Made by a program: the position numbers and the translations under genes. A stretch of 20,879 nt of DNA, from NCBI GenBank assembly GCA_027310975.1, contig DAICZV010000010.1, forward strand, positions 1 to 20,879. The letters run 5' to 3'. The notes under the pieces were generated by a model. It ran no database searches, was not told the DNA's origin, and was given only the letters and a program-made list of their open reading frames with translations. Each line of letters opens with the position of its first letter. Within the stretch, counting starts at the first letter, position 1. Positions 1 through 6,883 of the stretch are shown one piece after another. Source of the DNA: a bacterium (GTDB lineage Bacteria; Patescibacteriota; Minisyncoccia; UBA6257; GWB1-50-10).

Positions 1-1
1 G

Positions 2-475
2 AGGAAGAACCGCGTGGCCGAGGCCTGGTCGGATATTGAGGTCCAGCTCAAGCGCCGGTACGACCTCATTCCCAATTTAGTGGAGACGGTGAAGGGTTAT
101 GCGACGCACGAGAAAACCGTTTTTGAGGACGTCACGAAGGCCCGCACGGCCGCCATGGGCGCCCAAGACCCGAAGGCCAAGCTCCAGGCGAACGACGCGC
201 TTTCCGGCGCCTTGAAGTCGCTCTTCGCCGTCGCGGAGAATTACCCGCAATTAAAAGCGAGCGATAACTTCGGCAAGCTCCAGGACGAGCTCACCGACAC
301 CGAGGATAAGATCCAGGCGGCCCGCCGGTTCTATAACGGCAATGTCCGCGATTTCAACACGGCCATCCAGGTCTTCCCGACGAACCTCATCGCGAACGCT
401 TTTGGCTTCAAGGCCCAGGAAATGTTTGACGTGGACGCGCCCGCCGAAAGAGAGGCCGTGAAGGTGCAGTTCTAG
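2..475 (+). CDS. lemA: LemA family protein, 5' end cut by window edge
   Basis: The reading frame is open from the first bases of the window, and the GTG at 14 is an internal valine rather than a start. The visible 157 residues begin RKNRVAEAWSDIEVQLKRR, followed by YDLIPNLVETVKGY, the conserved core of LemA proteins. Known members have an N-terminal membrane helix just before this point, so roughly 25-35 residues including the anchor lie outside the window. The rest is the long helical bundle expected of the family (coiled stretches around NYPQLKASDNFGKLQDEL and TEDKIQAARRFYN). LemA has no firmly known biochemical role. It is a membrane-anchored helical protein that commonly sits beside htpX, as here, where the TAG stop at 473-475 abuts the htpX ATG at 476, so translation is probably coupled. 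Family assignment is confident; function is inferred only from the neighbour. Confidence 0.95.
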   Translation, partial: RKNRVAEAWSDIEVQLKRRYDLIPNLVETVKGYATHEKTVFEDVTKARTAAMGAQDPKAKLQANDALSGALKSLFAVAENYPQLKASDNFGKLQDELTDTEDKIQAARRFYNGNVRDFNTAIQVFPTNLIANAFGFKAQEMFDVDAPAEREAVKVQF

Positions 476-1387
476 ATGGCGACCCCCTATACCCAAGTTG
501 CCGCTAATACCCGAAAGACGTGGGCCCTGCTCACGTTCTTTTTCGTCCTCATCATCGGGCTGGGATTCCTCTTCAGCCAGATCTACGACTCGCCGGGCAT
601 TTTGGTCTTTGCCGTCATATTAAGCTTAATAATGAACGGCGTCGGCTACTGGTACTCCGATAAGATTGCCCTCGGCGTTTCCGGCGCCCGGCCGGTCGCG
701 AAGAGCGATAATCCGGAGCTTTACCGCATAGTGGAAAACCTGGCCATCACGGCGGGCCTCCCGACGCCCAAGGTCTACATCATCCCGAGCCCGGCCCTGA
801 ACGCCTTCGCGACCGGACGCGACAAAGAACACGCCTCGGTCGCGGTCACCGCGGGACTCCTTCAGGTAATGGACAAGACCGAGCTCCAGGGCGTTCTCGC
901 CCACGAGCTTTCGCACGTCGGAAACCGCGACATCCTCATTTCGAGCGTCGTCGTGGTCCTCGTCGGCGTCATTTCACTTCTGGCCGACTTCTTTTTACGG
1001 ATGAGCTTCTGGGGCGGCGGCCGGCGGAGCGACCGCGAAGGCGGCAACCAAATCGCGTTCATCATCGGCATCGCCGGCGCCATTCTCGCGCCCATCGCGG
1101 CCACCCTGGTCCAGCTCGCCATTTCGCGCAAAAGGGAGTCGCTGGCCGACGCTTCGGGCGCGCTCCTCACGCGGTATCCGGAAGGCCTCGCGAGCGCCCT
1201 GGAGAAGATAGAGCGGAACCAAACTCCGCTCCGATCCGCCAGTTCGGCAATGGCCCACCTTTATATCGCGAACCCGTTCAAGGCGGACGTCGGGGATGGC
1301 AAGAAAACCCCGTTCTTCGTCCGCATCTTTTCCACGCATCCGCCGCTTGAGGAACGCATCAAAGCGCTCCGCGAGATGGACATTTAA
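476..1387 (+). CDS. htpX: HtpX-type M48 membrane zinc metalloprotease
   Basis: 303 residues, the usual length for HtpX. Two hydrophobic helices lie near residues 17-36 and 41-60 and two more near 152-174 and 190-213, matching the four-helix topology of the family. The zinc-binding HELSH motif is at residues 143-147 (H143, E144, H147), and the third ligand is probably E221 in RESLADASG. Known HtpX proteins are inner-membrane proteases that degrade damaged membrane proteins from the cytoplasmic face. The start is the ATG touching the lemA stop; there is no Shine-Dalgarno, so coupling to lemA is likely. The stop at 1385-1387 is followed after 21 bp by the next gene, which has its own promoter. 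All catalytic residues are present, so it should be active. Confidence 0.96.
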   Translation: MATPYTQVAANTRKTWALLTFFFVLIIGLGFLFSQIYDSPGILVFAVILSLIMNGVGYWYSDKIALGVSGARPVAKSDNPELYRIVENLAITAGLPTPKVYIIPSPALNAFATGRDKEHASVAVTAGLLQVMDKTELQGVLAHELSHVGNRDILISSVVVVLVGVISLLADFFLRMSFWGGGRRSDREGGNQIAFIIGIAGAILAPIAATLVQLAISRKRESLADASGALLTRYPEGLASALEKIERNQTPLRSASSAMAHLYIANPFKADVGDGKKTPFFVRIFSTHPPLEERIKALREMDI

Positions 1388-1392
1388 AAGTT

Positions 1393-1401
1393 TGCTATAG
1401 T
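1393..1401 (+). promoter_or_regulatory. Extended -10 promoter of the ECF sigma gene, apparently leaderless
   Basis: TG-C-TATAGT at 1393-1401 is an extended -10 element (TG at 1393-1394, hexamer 1396-1401). Seven bases separate the hexamer from the ATG at 1409, so a start at the usual distance would fall on or one base before the A of the ATG. No good -35 is seen in the htpX end, which is normal for extended -10 promoters. The 21-bp gap between genes leaves no room for a leader. Confidence 0.6.
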
Positions 1402-1408
1402 TTAACGC

Positions 1409-1954
1409 ATGGAGTCGGATGAAAAATTGGTGGAAAAATACCTCCAAGGGGATGAAAAATCCCTGGACGAGCTCGTCCGGCGCTACGCCGGCCATATTTA
1501 TAATTTCATCTATCAATACATCCGCTTACCGCAGGAAGCGGAAGACCTGACGCAGGATACCTTTTTCAAGGTTTGGCGAAATCTGGGGAAATTTGACGTT
1601 AAGCGTAAGTTCAAGGTCTGGCTCTTTCAGATCGCGCGGAACACCGTTTTTGATTTTCTGCGAAAGAAGAAGGCCCAAGTAATGACCGACCTCGGCGACG
1701 AGGAGACCGGTGAATACGAAGCGCCGGATACGGGGCCTTTACCGGAAGAGATATTTGCAAAGAAGGAGAACGAACTTAAAGCGCGGCGGATAATAGAAAG
1801 CCTGCCGCCGATATACCAATCGGTTCTTTCGCTCTATTATTTGAACGACATGAATTTCCGCGAGATTGCCGACGCCCTCGGTGAACCCCTGGACACCGTC
1901 AAAGCCCGCCACCGCCGGGCGATGCTGAAGCTTAAAAACGAGCTGAATCCATGA
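1409..1954 (+). CDS. ECF-like sigma-70 family RNA polymerase sigma factor
   Basis: 181 residues with the two domains of an ECF sigma. Region 2 is at about residues 19-88 (LDELVRRYAGHIYNFIYQYI, then the -10 contact helix AEDLTQDTFFKVW and WLFQIARNTVFDFLRKK). Region 4 is at about 128-178 (LPPIYQSVLSLYYLNDMNF, then the helix-turn-helix REIADALGEPLDTVKARHRRA). The linker at 89-125 is acidic and there is no extra C-terminal domain. ECF sigmas redirect RNA polymerase to a small regulon, usually for envelope or stress signals. The ATG at 1409 sits right after a -10 element. The last bases overlap the start of the next gene (ATGA at 1951-1954), the usual arrangement for a sigma and its membrane-bound regulator. 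The downstream efflux genes are the likely, but unproven, target. The ECF subgroup cannot be named. Confidence 0.9.
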   Translation: MESDEKLVEKYLQGDEKSLDELVRRYAGHIYNFIYQYIRLPQEAEDLTQDTFFKVWRNLGKFDVKRKFKVWLFQIARNTVFDFLRKKKAQVMTDLGDEETGEYEAPDTGPLPEEIFAKKENELKARRIIESLPPIYQSVLSLYYLNDMNFREIADALGEPLDTVKARHRRAMLKLKNELNP

Positions 1955-2421
1955 CCGATACACCCAAAAAACCGCTTCCGGCGTATATATCCCCGATGTC
2001 TCAAAAGGGGATAGGCGACATTTTGATATCCGGTTCGGCCGTTCCGGCGGGACTCCCGGAGCGGATAATCATGTTTTTGGAAAATAAGATGAAGGCCCAA
2101 GCTAGGACGCGGGCTATTTTGTATTGCCTTTTTTCCGCGGTCTCCGGCGTCGGCCTCTTCATCTCCGGCCAGGCGGCGCTTGCCGGTCTGCAAGCCGGCG
2201 GTACGGCCCAGATATTTTCTCTTATCTTCTCCGACTTTCAATCGGTGGTCGCCAATTTGAATTACTTCATGCTCTCGCTCGTTGAATCCCTGCCCGTGCT
2301 GCCCCTTATTTTGGCTTTCATCGCCGCCGGCATACTCTTTGCCATGGTGACGCTTGCCGTCGCGGATTTCCGCAAGGTCGGCAGCATCAATCGGGCGCTT
2401 TTCAGCAATCACAATGTTTAA
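1951..2421 (+). CDS. Multi-pass membrane protein, candidate anti-sigma partner
   Basis: 156 residues, not recognised as a named family. A cytoplasmic-looking N-terminal stretch of about 50 residues (PAGLPERIIMFLENKMKAQA) is followed by hydrophobic segments near 53-75, a weaker one near 84-112, and 114-137. The C-terminus is short and basic. The start overlaps the sigma stop by four bases, so the two are translationally coupled. A membrane protein encoded directly after an ECF sigma is often its anti-sigma factor, with a cytoplasmic N-terminal helical segment binding the sigma. No anti-sigma zinc motif (HxxxCxxC) is present. The anti-sigma role is inference from position and topology only. The 3' end overlaps the next gene by eight bases. 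Confidence 0.75.
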   Translation: MTDTPKKPLPAYISPMSQKGIGDILISGSAVPAGLPERIIMFLENKMKAQARTRAILYCLFSAVSGVGLFISGQAALAGLQAGGTAQIFSLIFSDFQSVVANLNYFMLSLVESLPVLPLILAFIAAGILFAMVTLAVADFRKVGSINRALFSNHNV

Positions 2422-2887
2422 AGAACTAATAGAGAAAAAATGGCTGGTGTGGGTATTGGCCGCCGCCGGGGAGATCGTGGTTCTGCTTTTAGTCTTCCGC
2501 GTCGGCGAGGTGGTGGGCGTGACCCGGGCGAATTTCAACACGGAGTGGGGTCAAAATTACGGACGGCTTTTCGGCGAGCCGCAACCCGGTTTCTTCAATG
2601 AGGTCGGCGAATTGCCGCCATCCATACCGGCCTTCGGAAACGCCGGTACGGTTTTGAGCGTCTCCGGCGGGAATTTGGTCATCCAAGACAACCGCCTGAA
2701 TGAAAAAACTATCGTTCTCTCGTCTTCCACGACTATTCGGGAAGGGACGAGCGTTATCACCGCTTCCGAGATACCAACCGGCGCCCAGATTGTCATCATC
2801 GGCGCGCCGAACGGGCAAGGCGCGATAACCGCCCGATTCATCCGGGTATTCCCCGATGAGCTGGAAGCGTCTTCCACCGGAAACTAA
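2414..2887 (+). CDS. Anchored small beta protein, DUF5666-like
   Basis: 157 residues from the ATG at 2414. The frame is open further upstream, but that extension overlaps the previous gene and has no membrane or domain features. Residues about 11-33 form one membrane helix (LVWVLAAAGEIVVLLLVFRV), giving an N-in anchored protein. The outer part, residues about 80-147, reads as short beta strands: AGTVLSVSGGNLVIQDN, KTIVLSSSTTIREG, then GAQIVIIGAPNGQGAITARFIRV. This pattern (a value set, a parameter, 'G..V.V.G....G...A..I') resembles DUF5666 domains. The protein at 6884-7330 has the same layout, so two related proteins bracket the efflux genes. The eight-base overlap with the preceding stop suggests coupling. 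Biochemical role unknown; perhaps an accessory of the exporter or part of signal sensing. Confidence 0.8.
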   Translation: MFKELIEKKWLVWVLAAAGEIVVLLLVFRVGEVVGVTRANFNTEWGQNYGRLFGEPQPGFFNEVGELPPSIPAFGNAGTVLSVSGGNLVIQDNRLNEKTIVLSSSTTIREGTSVITASEIPTGAQIVIIGAPNGQGAITARFIRVFPDELEASSTGN

Positions 2888-2891
2888 TCAT

Positions 2892-4706
2892 ATGAAAAAG
2901 TTCATTAAATTCGCCGCGAGCCACAAAATAATCGCCGGCATTATCGGCCTAGCCGTAATTTACGGCGGCTACCGCGTTTACGCGGCGGCCACATCCACGG
3001 CTGGCGTGACGAACTATGCCCTCGCAACGGCAACTACCACGACCATCATCTCCACTATCTCCGGCACCGGCCAGGTCGCGAACGAGAGCCAGGTGAATAT
3101 CACTCCGCAGGTTTCCGCCCAAGTCACGGCGATTTCGGTGCAGAACGGCCAGACGATAAAATCCGGCCAAGTCATTGCGCGCTTGGACGCGACCGACCAG
3201 ATTAAGGCCGTGAACACCGCCCAGGCCTCATTGCAGAATGCGGAAATCGCTCTCCAAAAATTGCAGCAGCCGGCGACCACATCCACTATCGCTCAAGCCC
3301 AGTATTCGTTGCTCCAGGCCCAGCAGTCCATTTACAACGCCTCCACGACGCTCGCCAAAGATTATATCGGCGCCTATAACTCCATCGCGAGCGCCTATAA
3401 CGATATGCCTGGCATTGTGGCCGGCGTGAGCGACGTGCTTTACGGCAACGAAGCGAGCGCGAAACAGGCGAATATGTACGTTTATTTGAATATGGCCCAG
3501 CAGTACACTTCCGCCGTTACTCAATTCCAAACGACTGCGGTTGCGAGCTATCAAGCGGCCATTGCCGCTTATAACAAGAGTTTCGTTGATTTCAAGAATA
3601 TGGCCGTGCCCGCATCCACGACCTCCACGAATGCGATGCTTGCCGAAACGTACGCGACCGCGGCGGCTGTGAAGCAGGCGGTGACCGACGTGAAGAACTT
3701 CATGGATTTCGTGAACAGCACTCTCCAAAGCCAGAGCGGCTCCGCGAACATCGGCAGCACTTACGCTAAACAATTGCCCGCGATTTTCGCGACTCAAGAA
3801 ACAAACTTGGAAAATTATCTCGGTACGATAAACGCCGACGTGGCGAGCTTATACGGCTACCAAAGCACGCTCGTTTCCGATGGCAGTTCCCTCCAGTCGG
3901 CCAATCAGAATTTAGTGACCCAGCAGGCTTCGTATCAGGAGCTTTTGGCTGGTCCCGATCCGCTGGACGTCCAGGCGCAGGAGCTTAGTATTCAGCAGGC
4001 CCAGAACAACCTGACGGACGCTCAAAACACTTTGGCCGACTATACCATCCGCGCTCCTTTTGACGGCGTCATCGCGGCGGTGGATGTTTCGGTGGGTGAC
4101 AATGTTTCGGGCGGCACGACGATCGCCACGATCATCACGCCCCAGCAATACGCGGAGATACCTTTGAACGAAGTGGACGCCGCCAAGGTTCAGGTAGGCG
4201 ATAAAGCGACGCTGACGTTTGACGCTTTGCCTAACGTAACCGTCGCCGGACATGTGACCGAAATGGATACCATCGGAACGGTCTCGCAGGGAGTCGTCAC
4301 TTATAACGTCCAGGTGACTTTGGATACGCAGAATGCCTCCATCAAACCGGGGATGTCGGTGTCGGCGAATATAATCACGAACGTGGCCCAGAACGTCATC
4401 GGTCTGCCTTCGGCGGCGGTCCATACTCAAGGTCAAAACTCTTACGTCCTACTCGTTCCCGCAAACGATGTTGCAAGCACGTTATCCGACGGCAGTGTGA
4501 CGTTGCGCTCCGCTCCGATTTCGCAAACAGTCACGACCGGCGTAACCGACGGGGTTACTGTTCAGATTATAAGCGGTCTGCAAGCCGGACAAGAAGTTGT
4601 ATTAAAAACTATGACGGGTGCGGTGAGCGCCGCCACAACCGGGGCCGCAACGACCAATCGGAGCGGCTTTGGCGGGGGCGGCGGGATATTCCGCATCGGC
4701 GGTTAA
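2892..4706 (+). CDS. Membrane-fusion adaptor of a MacA/YknX-type efflux system
   Basis: 604 residues from the ATG at 2892. A membrane anchor lies at about 12-30. The first half of the lipoyl (biotinyl-like) domain is at about 68-104 (PQVSAQVTAISVQNGQTIKS). A very long helical hairpin rich in Q, A and S spans about 105-375, and the second lipoyl half is at about 383-415 (TIRAPFDGVIAAVDVSVGDN). A beta-barrel follows (IPLNEVDAAKVQVGDKATL), then a membrane-proximal domain (VQIISGLQAGQEVVLKT) and a glycine-rich tail (GFGGGGGIFRIGG). Typical MacA-like adaptors have 370-420 residues, so the hairpin is about 150 residues longer than usual. The protein would link the ABC transporter to the outer layers of the envelope. 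Six bases separate it from the ATPase gene. Adaptor identity is firm; the substrate is unknown. Confidence 0.92.
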   Translation: MKKFIKFAASHKIIAGIIGLAVIYGGYRVYAAATSTAGVTNYALATATTTTIISTISGTGQVANESQVNITPQVSAQVTAISVQNGQTIKSGQVIARLDATDQIKAVNTAQASLQNAEIALQKLQQPATTSTIAQAQYSLLQAQQSIYNASTTLAKDYIGAYNSIASAYNDMPGIVAGVSDVLYGNEASAKQANMYVYLNMAQQYTSAVTQFQTTAVASYQAAIAAYNKSFVDFKNMAVPASTTSTNAMLAETYATAAAVKQAVTDVKNFMDFVNSTLQSQSGSANIGSTYAKQLPAIFATQETNLENYLGTINADVASLYGYQSTLVSDGSSLQSANQNLVTQQASYQELLAGPDPLDVQAQELSIQQAQNNLTDAQNTLADYTIRAPFDGVIAAVDVSVGDNVSGGTTIATIITPQQYAEIPLNEVDAAKVQVGDKATLTFDALPNVTVAGHVTEMDTIGTVSQGVVTYNVQVTLDTQNASIKPGMSVSANIITNVAQNVIGLPSAAVHTQGQNSYVLLVPANDVASTLSDGSVTLRSAPISQTVTTGVTDGVTVQIISGLQAGQEVVLKTMTGAVSAATTGAATTNRSGFGGGGGIFRIGG

Positions 4707-4712
4707 ATCCCC

Positions 4713-5423
4713 ATGATAGAATGCCGCAACATTAAAAAGACCTACGGCGAAGGCGGCGATGCCTCAACGCAAGCCCTGAAAGGCGTGACCTTCTCCGTGA
4801 AGGATGGCGAATTCGTGGCCATTATGGGGCCTTCGGGTTCCGGCAAATCCACGCTGATGCACATCATCGGCGCCTTGGACACGCCGACTTCCGGGGAATA
4901 TCTCATTGACGGCAAGAACATCGCCTCTTTCACGGACGACGAGCTGGCCGACATCCGCCGCGAAAAGATTGGCTTCGTTTTCCAGGCCTTCAATCTTTTG
5001 CCGCGGGCGACCGTCCTGCGGAACGTTATGCTACCACTCCTTTACGACGGCGTTCCGGAAGAAGAACGGAAAAGCAGGGCTAAGAAGGCCTTGAAAGCGG
5101 CCGGTTTGGACGAGGAACACTTCGGCCATCTTTCCAACCAGCTTTCGGGCGGGCAGATGCAGCGGGTCGCTATCGCGCGGGCCTTGGTGAACAACCCGGC
5201 CATCATCCTTGCCGATGAGCCGACCGGCAACCTGGATACCGTGACCGGAGAGATAGTCCTGGACACTTTCCAGCGATTGAATGAGGAACAGGGCCGCACC
5301 ATCGTTCTTATTACCCACGAACCGGACATCGCCGAGCACGCCGAGCGCATCATCCACGTCAAGGACGGATTGATTGTTAAGGACGGCAAGGAACACGTGA
5401 GGCGGCGGGTGCACCACAAATAA
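4713..5423 (+). CDS. ABC transporter ATPase, MacB/YknY/LolD type
   Basis: 236 residues, the typical size of a separate nucleotide-binding subunit. Walker A GPSGSGKST is at 39-47, the Q-loop glutamine at 91 (FVFQAFNLLP), the signature LSGGQMQR at 144-151, Walker B IILADE at 164-169 followed by the family-typical PTGNLD, and the switch histidine at 202 (LITHEPDIAEHA). This combination identifies the MacB/LolD/FtsE-like branch, which powers mechanotransmission rather than classic import. Partners are the adaptor gene six bases upstream and the permease at 5563. The ATP site is complete. No Shine-Dalgarno is seen. The ATPase and permease genes would normally be nearly adjacent but are separated by a 139-base gap that holds a palindromic repeat. 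Confidence 0.95.
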   Translation: MIECRNIKKTYGEGGDASTQALKGVTFSVKDGEFVAIMGPSGSGKSTLMHIIGALDTPTSGEYLIDGKNIASFTDDELADIRREKIGFVFQAFNLLPRATVLRNVMLPLLYDGVPEEERKSRAKKALKAAGLDEEHFGHLSNQLSGGQMQRVAIARALVNNPAIILADEPTGNLDTVTGEIVLDTFQRLNEEQGRTIVLITHEPDIAEHAERIIHVKDGLIVKDGKEHVRRRVHHK

Positions 5424-5427
5424 ATGA

Positions 5428-5564
5428 ATCCCGCACCTTTTGAAGAGCTTCGTTCGTCAGCCAAATCTAATCATATAAAACTAATGCAACATACAATAAA
5501 AACAATGATTATGAACAATAACTTCAAAGTCGCGAAGTTGACCACTCTTTAAAAGGTGCGGGAT
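5428..5564. repeat. Long-stem palindromic element, copy 1 (upstream of permease)
   Basis: A perfect 14-bp inverted repeat, ATCCCGCACCTTTT at 5428-5441 against its complement at 5551-5564. The stem continues with a G-U pair, then AAGAG (5443-5447) with CTCTT (5545-5549), a seven-base bulge on the right, and CTTCG (5448-5452) with CGAAG (5533-5537). The roughly 80-base interior is AT-rich. The right arm ends inside the permease start codon (A and T of the ATG at 5563). No U-tract follows, so it is not a normal intrinsic terminator. It shares CCCGCACCTTT.GAAGA, TCGCGAAG and AAGGTGCGGG with the copy at 6792-6859. It is probably a REP-like or miniature mobile palindrome; its nature is unproven. 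Confidence 0.85.
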
Positions 5565-6786
5565 GAAATTCAAAGACGTTTTTGAAGAGACGTATCTGGC
5601 ACTCGCCGTTAACAAGGCCCGGTCCGGCCTTACGGTTTTGGGCATAGTTATCGGTATCGCTTCGGTCATCGCCATGATATCCGTGGGCGCTGGCGCCCAG
5701 GGTTCCATTGAGGCGAGCATCCAGTCCATCGGTTCCAATCTCCTCCTCGTTTATCCGAGCTTTGCCCGCGGCGTGGGGGAGCAGGTGAGGGGCGGCTTCG
5801 GTTCCGCGACGACCCTCACGGTGGACGACGCGAATGCCATCGCCTCGCAAGTCCAGAATATCGCCGCCGTCGCACCCCAGGTTACGACAAACGCCCAGGT
5901 TATTTACCAAGGCCAGAACACGAATGCGCAAGTCATCGGCACGACGCCGAATTACACCCAAGTGCGGAATGTCCAGATTGCCGAGGGTAATTTCGTGAGC
6001 GACACGGATGTCCAGTCGTATAACATGGTGGCGGTTTTGGGGCCGACGGTCGTAAGCAATATCTTTGCCACCGGCACCGATCCGCTCGGGGCGACCATCC
6101 GTATTAAAAACTATAACTTCCGGGTCATCGGCGTGGCGGCCTCCCAGGGCGGAACCGGTTTCGGCAGTGCCGACAACGCCATTTATATCCCGCTTTCCGT
6201 CGCCCAGCACTTTTTCACCGGCAACAGTTCCGTTTCCACCGTGAACGTTGAGGTGGCCTCGGCGCAGGATATGACCCAGGCGCAAAGCGACATCACGAAC
6301 CTTCTGCTTCAAAGGCACAATATCGCGGATCCGACCCATGCCGATTTTCAGGTTTTGAACCAGGCGAGCATCATCCAGACCGCTTCGGCCGTGACAGGCA
6401 CGTTTACGACGCTCCTCGGTTCCATCGCCGGCATTTCGCTCCTTGTGGGCGGCATCGGCATTATGAACATGATGCTCACGACTGTGACGGAGCGCACGCG
6501 CGAGATCGGCCTCAGGAAGGCGATCGGTGCGAAGCGCAAGGACATTAGCACCCAATTCCTGATGGAGGCGGTAATGCTCACCGGCATCGGCGGAATATTG
6601 GGCGTGGCCTTGGGCTATTTGATATCGCTCCTTATCACGAGCTTGAGCGGCACCGCGACAGCGGTCTCGTTTGAGTCCGTGGTCCTCGCTTTCGGCGTCT
6701 CGGCCGTCATTGGCATCGTTTTCGGTTACTATCCTTCCCGGCGCGCCGCCGGACTTAATCCAATTGAAGCTTTGAGATACGAATAA
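5563..6786 (+). CDS. ABC transporter permease, MacB/YknZ (FtsX-domain) type
   Basis: 407 residues with the four-helix MacB topology. A first membrane helix lies at about 22-44 (LTVLGIVIGIASVIAMISVG), then an extracytoplasmic MacB_PCD domain at about 45-280. The FtsX domain follows, with helices near 288-310 (ISLLVGGIGIMNMML), 338-362 and 373-393. The cytoplasmic coupling segment TVTERTREIGLRKAIGAKRK lies between and is diagnostic. The C-terminus SRRAAGLNPIEALRYE is also canonical. With the ATPase and adaptor it makes a tripartite exporter like YknXYZ or MacAB. The ATG is the last part of a palindrome arm, and the only ribosome-binding candidate (AAAAGGTGCGGG) is also inside that arm. The second copy of the palindrome begins five bases after the stop codon. 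Confidence 0.95.
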   Translation: MKFKDVFEETYLALAVNKARSGLTVLGIVIGIASVIAMISVGAGAQGSIEASIQSIGSNLLLVYPSFARGVGEQVRGGFGSATTLTVDDANAIASQVQNIAAVAPQVTTNAQVIYQGQNTNAQVIGTTPNYTQVRNVQIAEGNFVSDTDVQSYNMVAVLGPTVVSNIFATGTDPLGATIRIKNYNFRVIGVAASQGGTGFGSADNAIYIPLSVAQHFFTGNSSVSTVNVEVASAQDMTQAQSDITNLLLQRHNIADPTHADFQVLNQASIIQTASAVTGTFTTLLGSIAGISLLVGGIGIMNMMLTTVTERTREIGLRKAIGAKRKDISTQFLMEAVMLTGIGGILGVALGYLISLLITSLSGTATAVSFESVVLAFGVSAVIGIVFGYYPSRRAAGLNPIEALRYE

Positions 6787-6791
6787 TGAAA

Positions 6792-6859
6792 CCCCGCACC
6801 TTTGGAAGATCGCGAAGCTCGCGGGCCAACGATTTTTAAAATCTTCCAAAGGTGCGGGG
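6792..6859. repeat. Long-stem palindromic element, copy 2 (downstream of permease)
   Basis: A perfect 19-bp inverted repeat: the left arm 6792-6810 (CCCCGCACCTTTGGAAGAT) pairs fully with 6841-6859. Inside is a second small hairpin, CGCGA-AGC-TCGCG at 6811-6823, then a short AT-rich stretch. The right arm is followed by GGGGAAAGG rather than a U-tract, so it is not a standard terminator. Sequence shared with copy 1 (CCCGCACCTTT, TCGCGAAG, AAGGTGCGGG) shows common origin. The stem is GC-rich and would be very stable in RNA, so it could act as a processing or stability element between the permease and the next gene. Confidence 0.88.
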
Positions 6860-6883
6860 AAAGGTCGTCACAAATTAATTCAC

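Noticed and set aside
6786..6839. 17-codon ORF starting in the permease stop (TAATG) and running through palindrome copy 2
   Set aside because: Too short, arginine/serine-rich, explained by the palindrome sequence, and with no ribosome-binding site.
5524..6849. A 441-codon open frame on the minus strand, antisense to the permease gene and ending in both palindromes
   Set aside because: It is the reverse-strand shadow of the MacB-like permease: the plus-strand frame has clear FtsX-domain motifs, whereas the minus-strand product is rich in R, G, D and H with no domain or membrane pattern.
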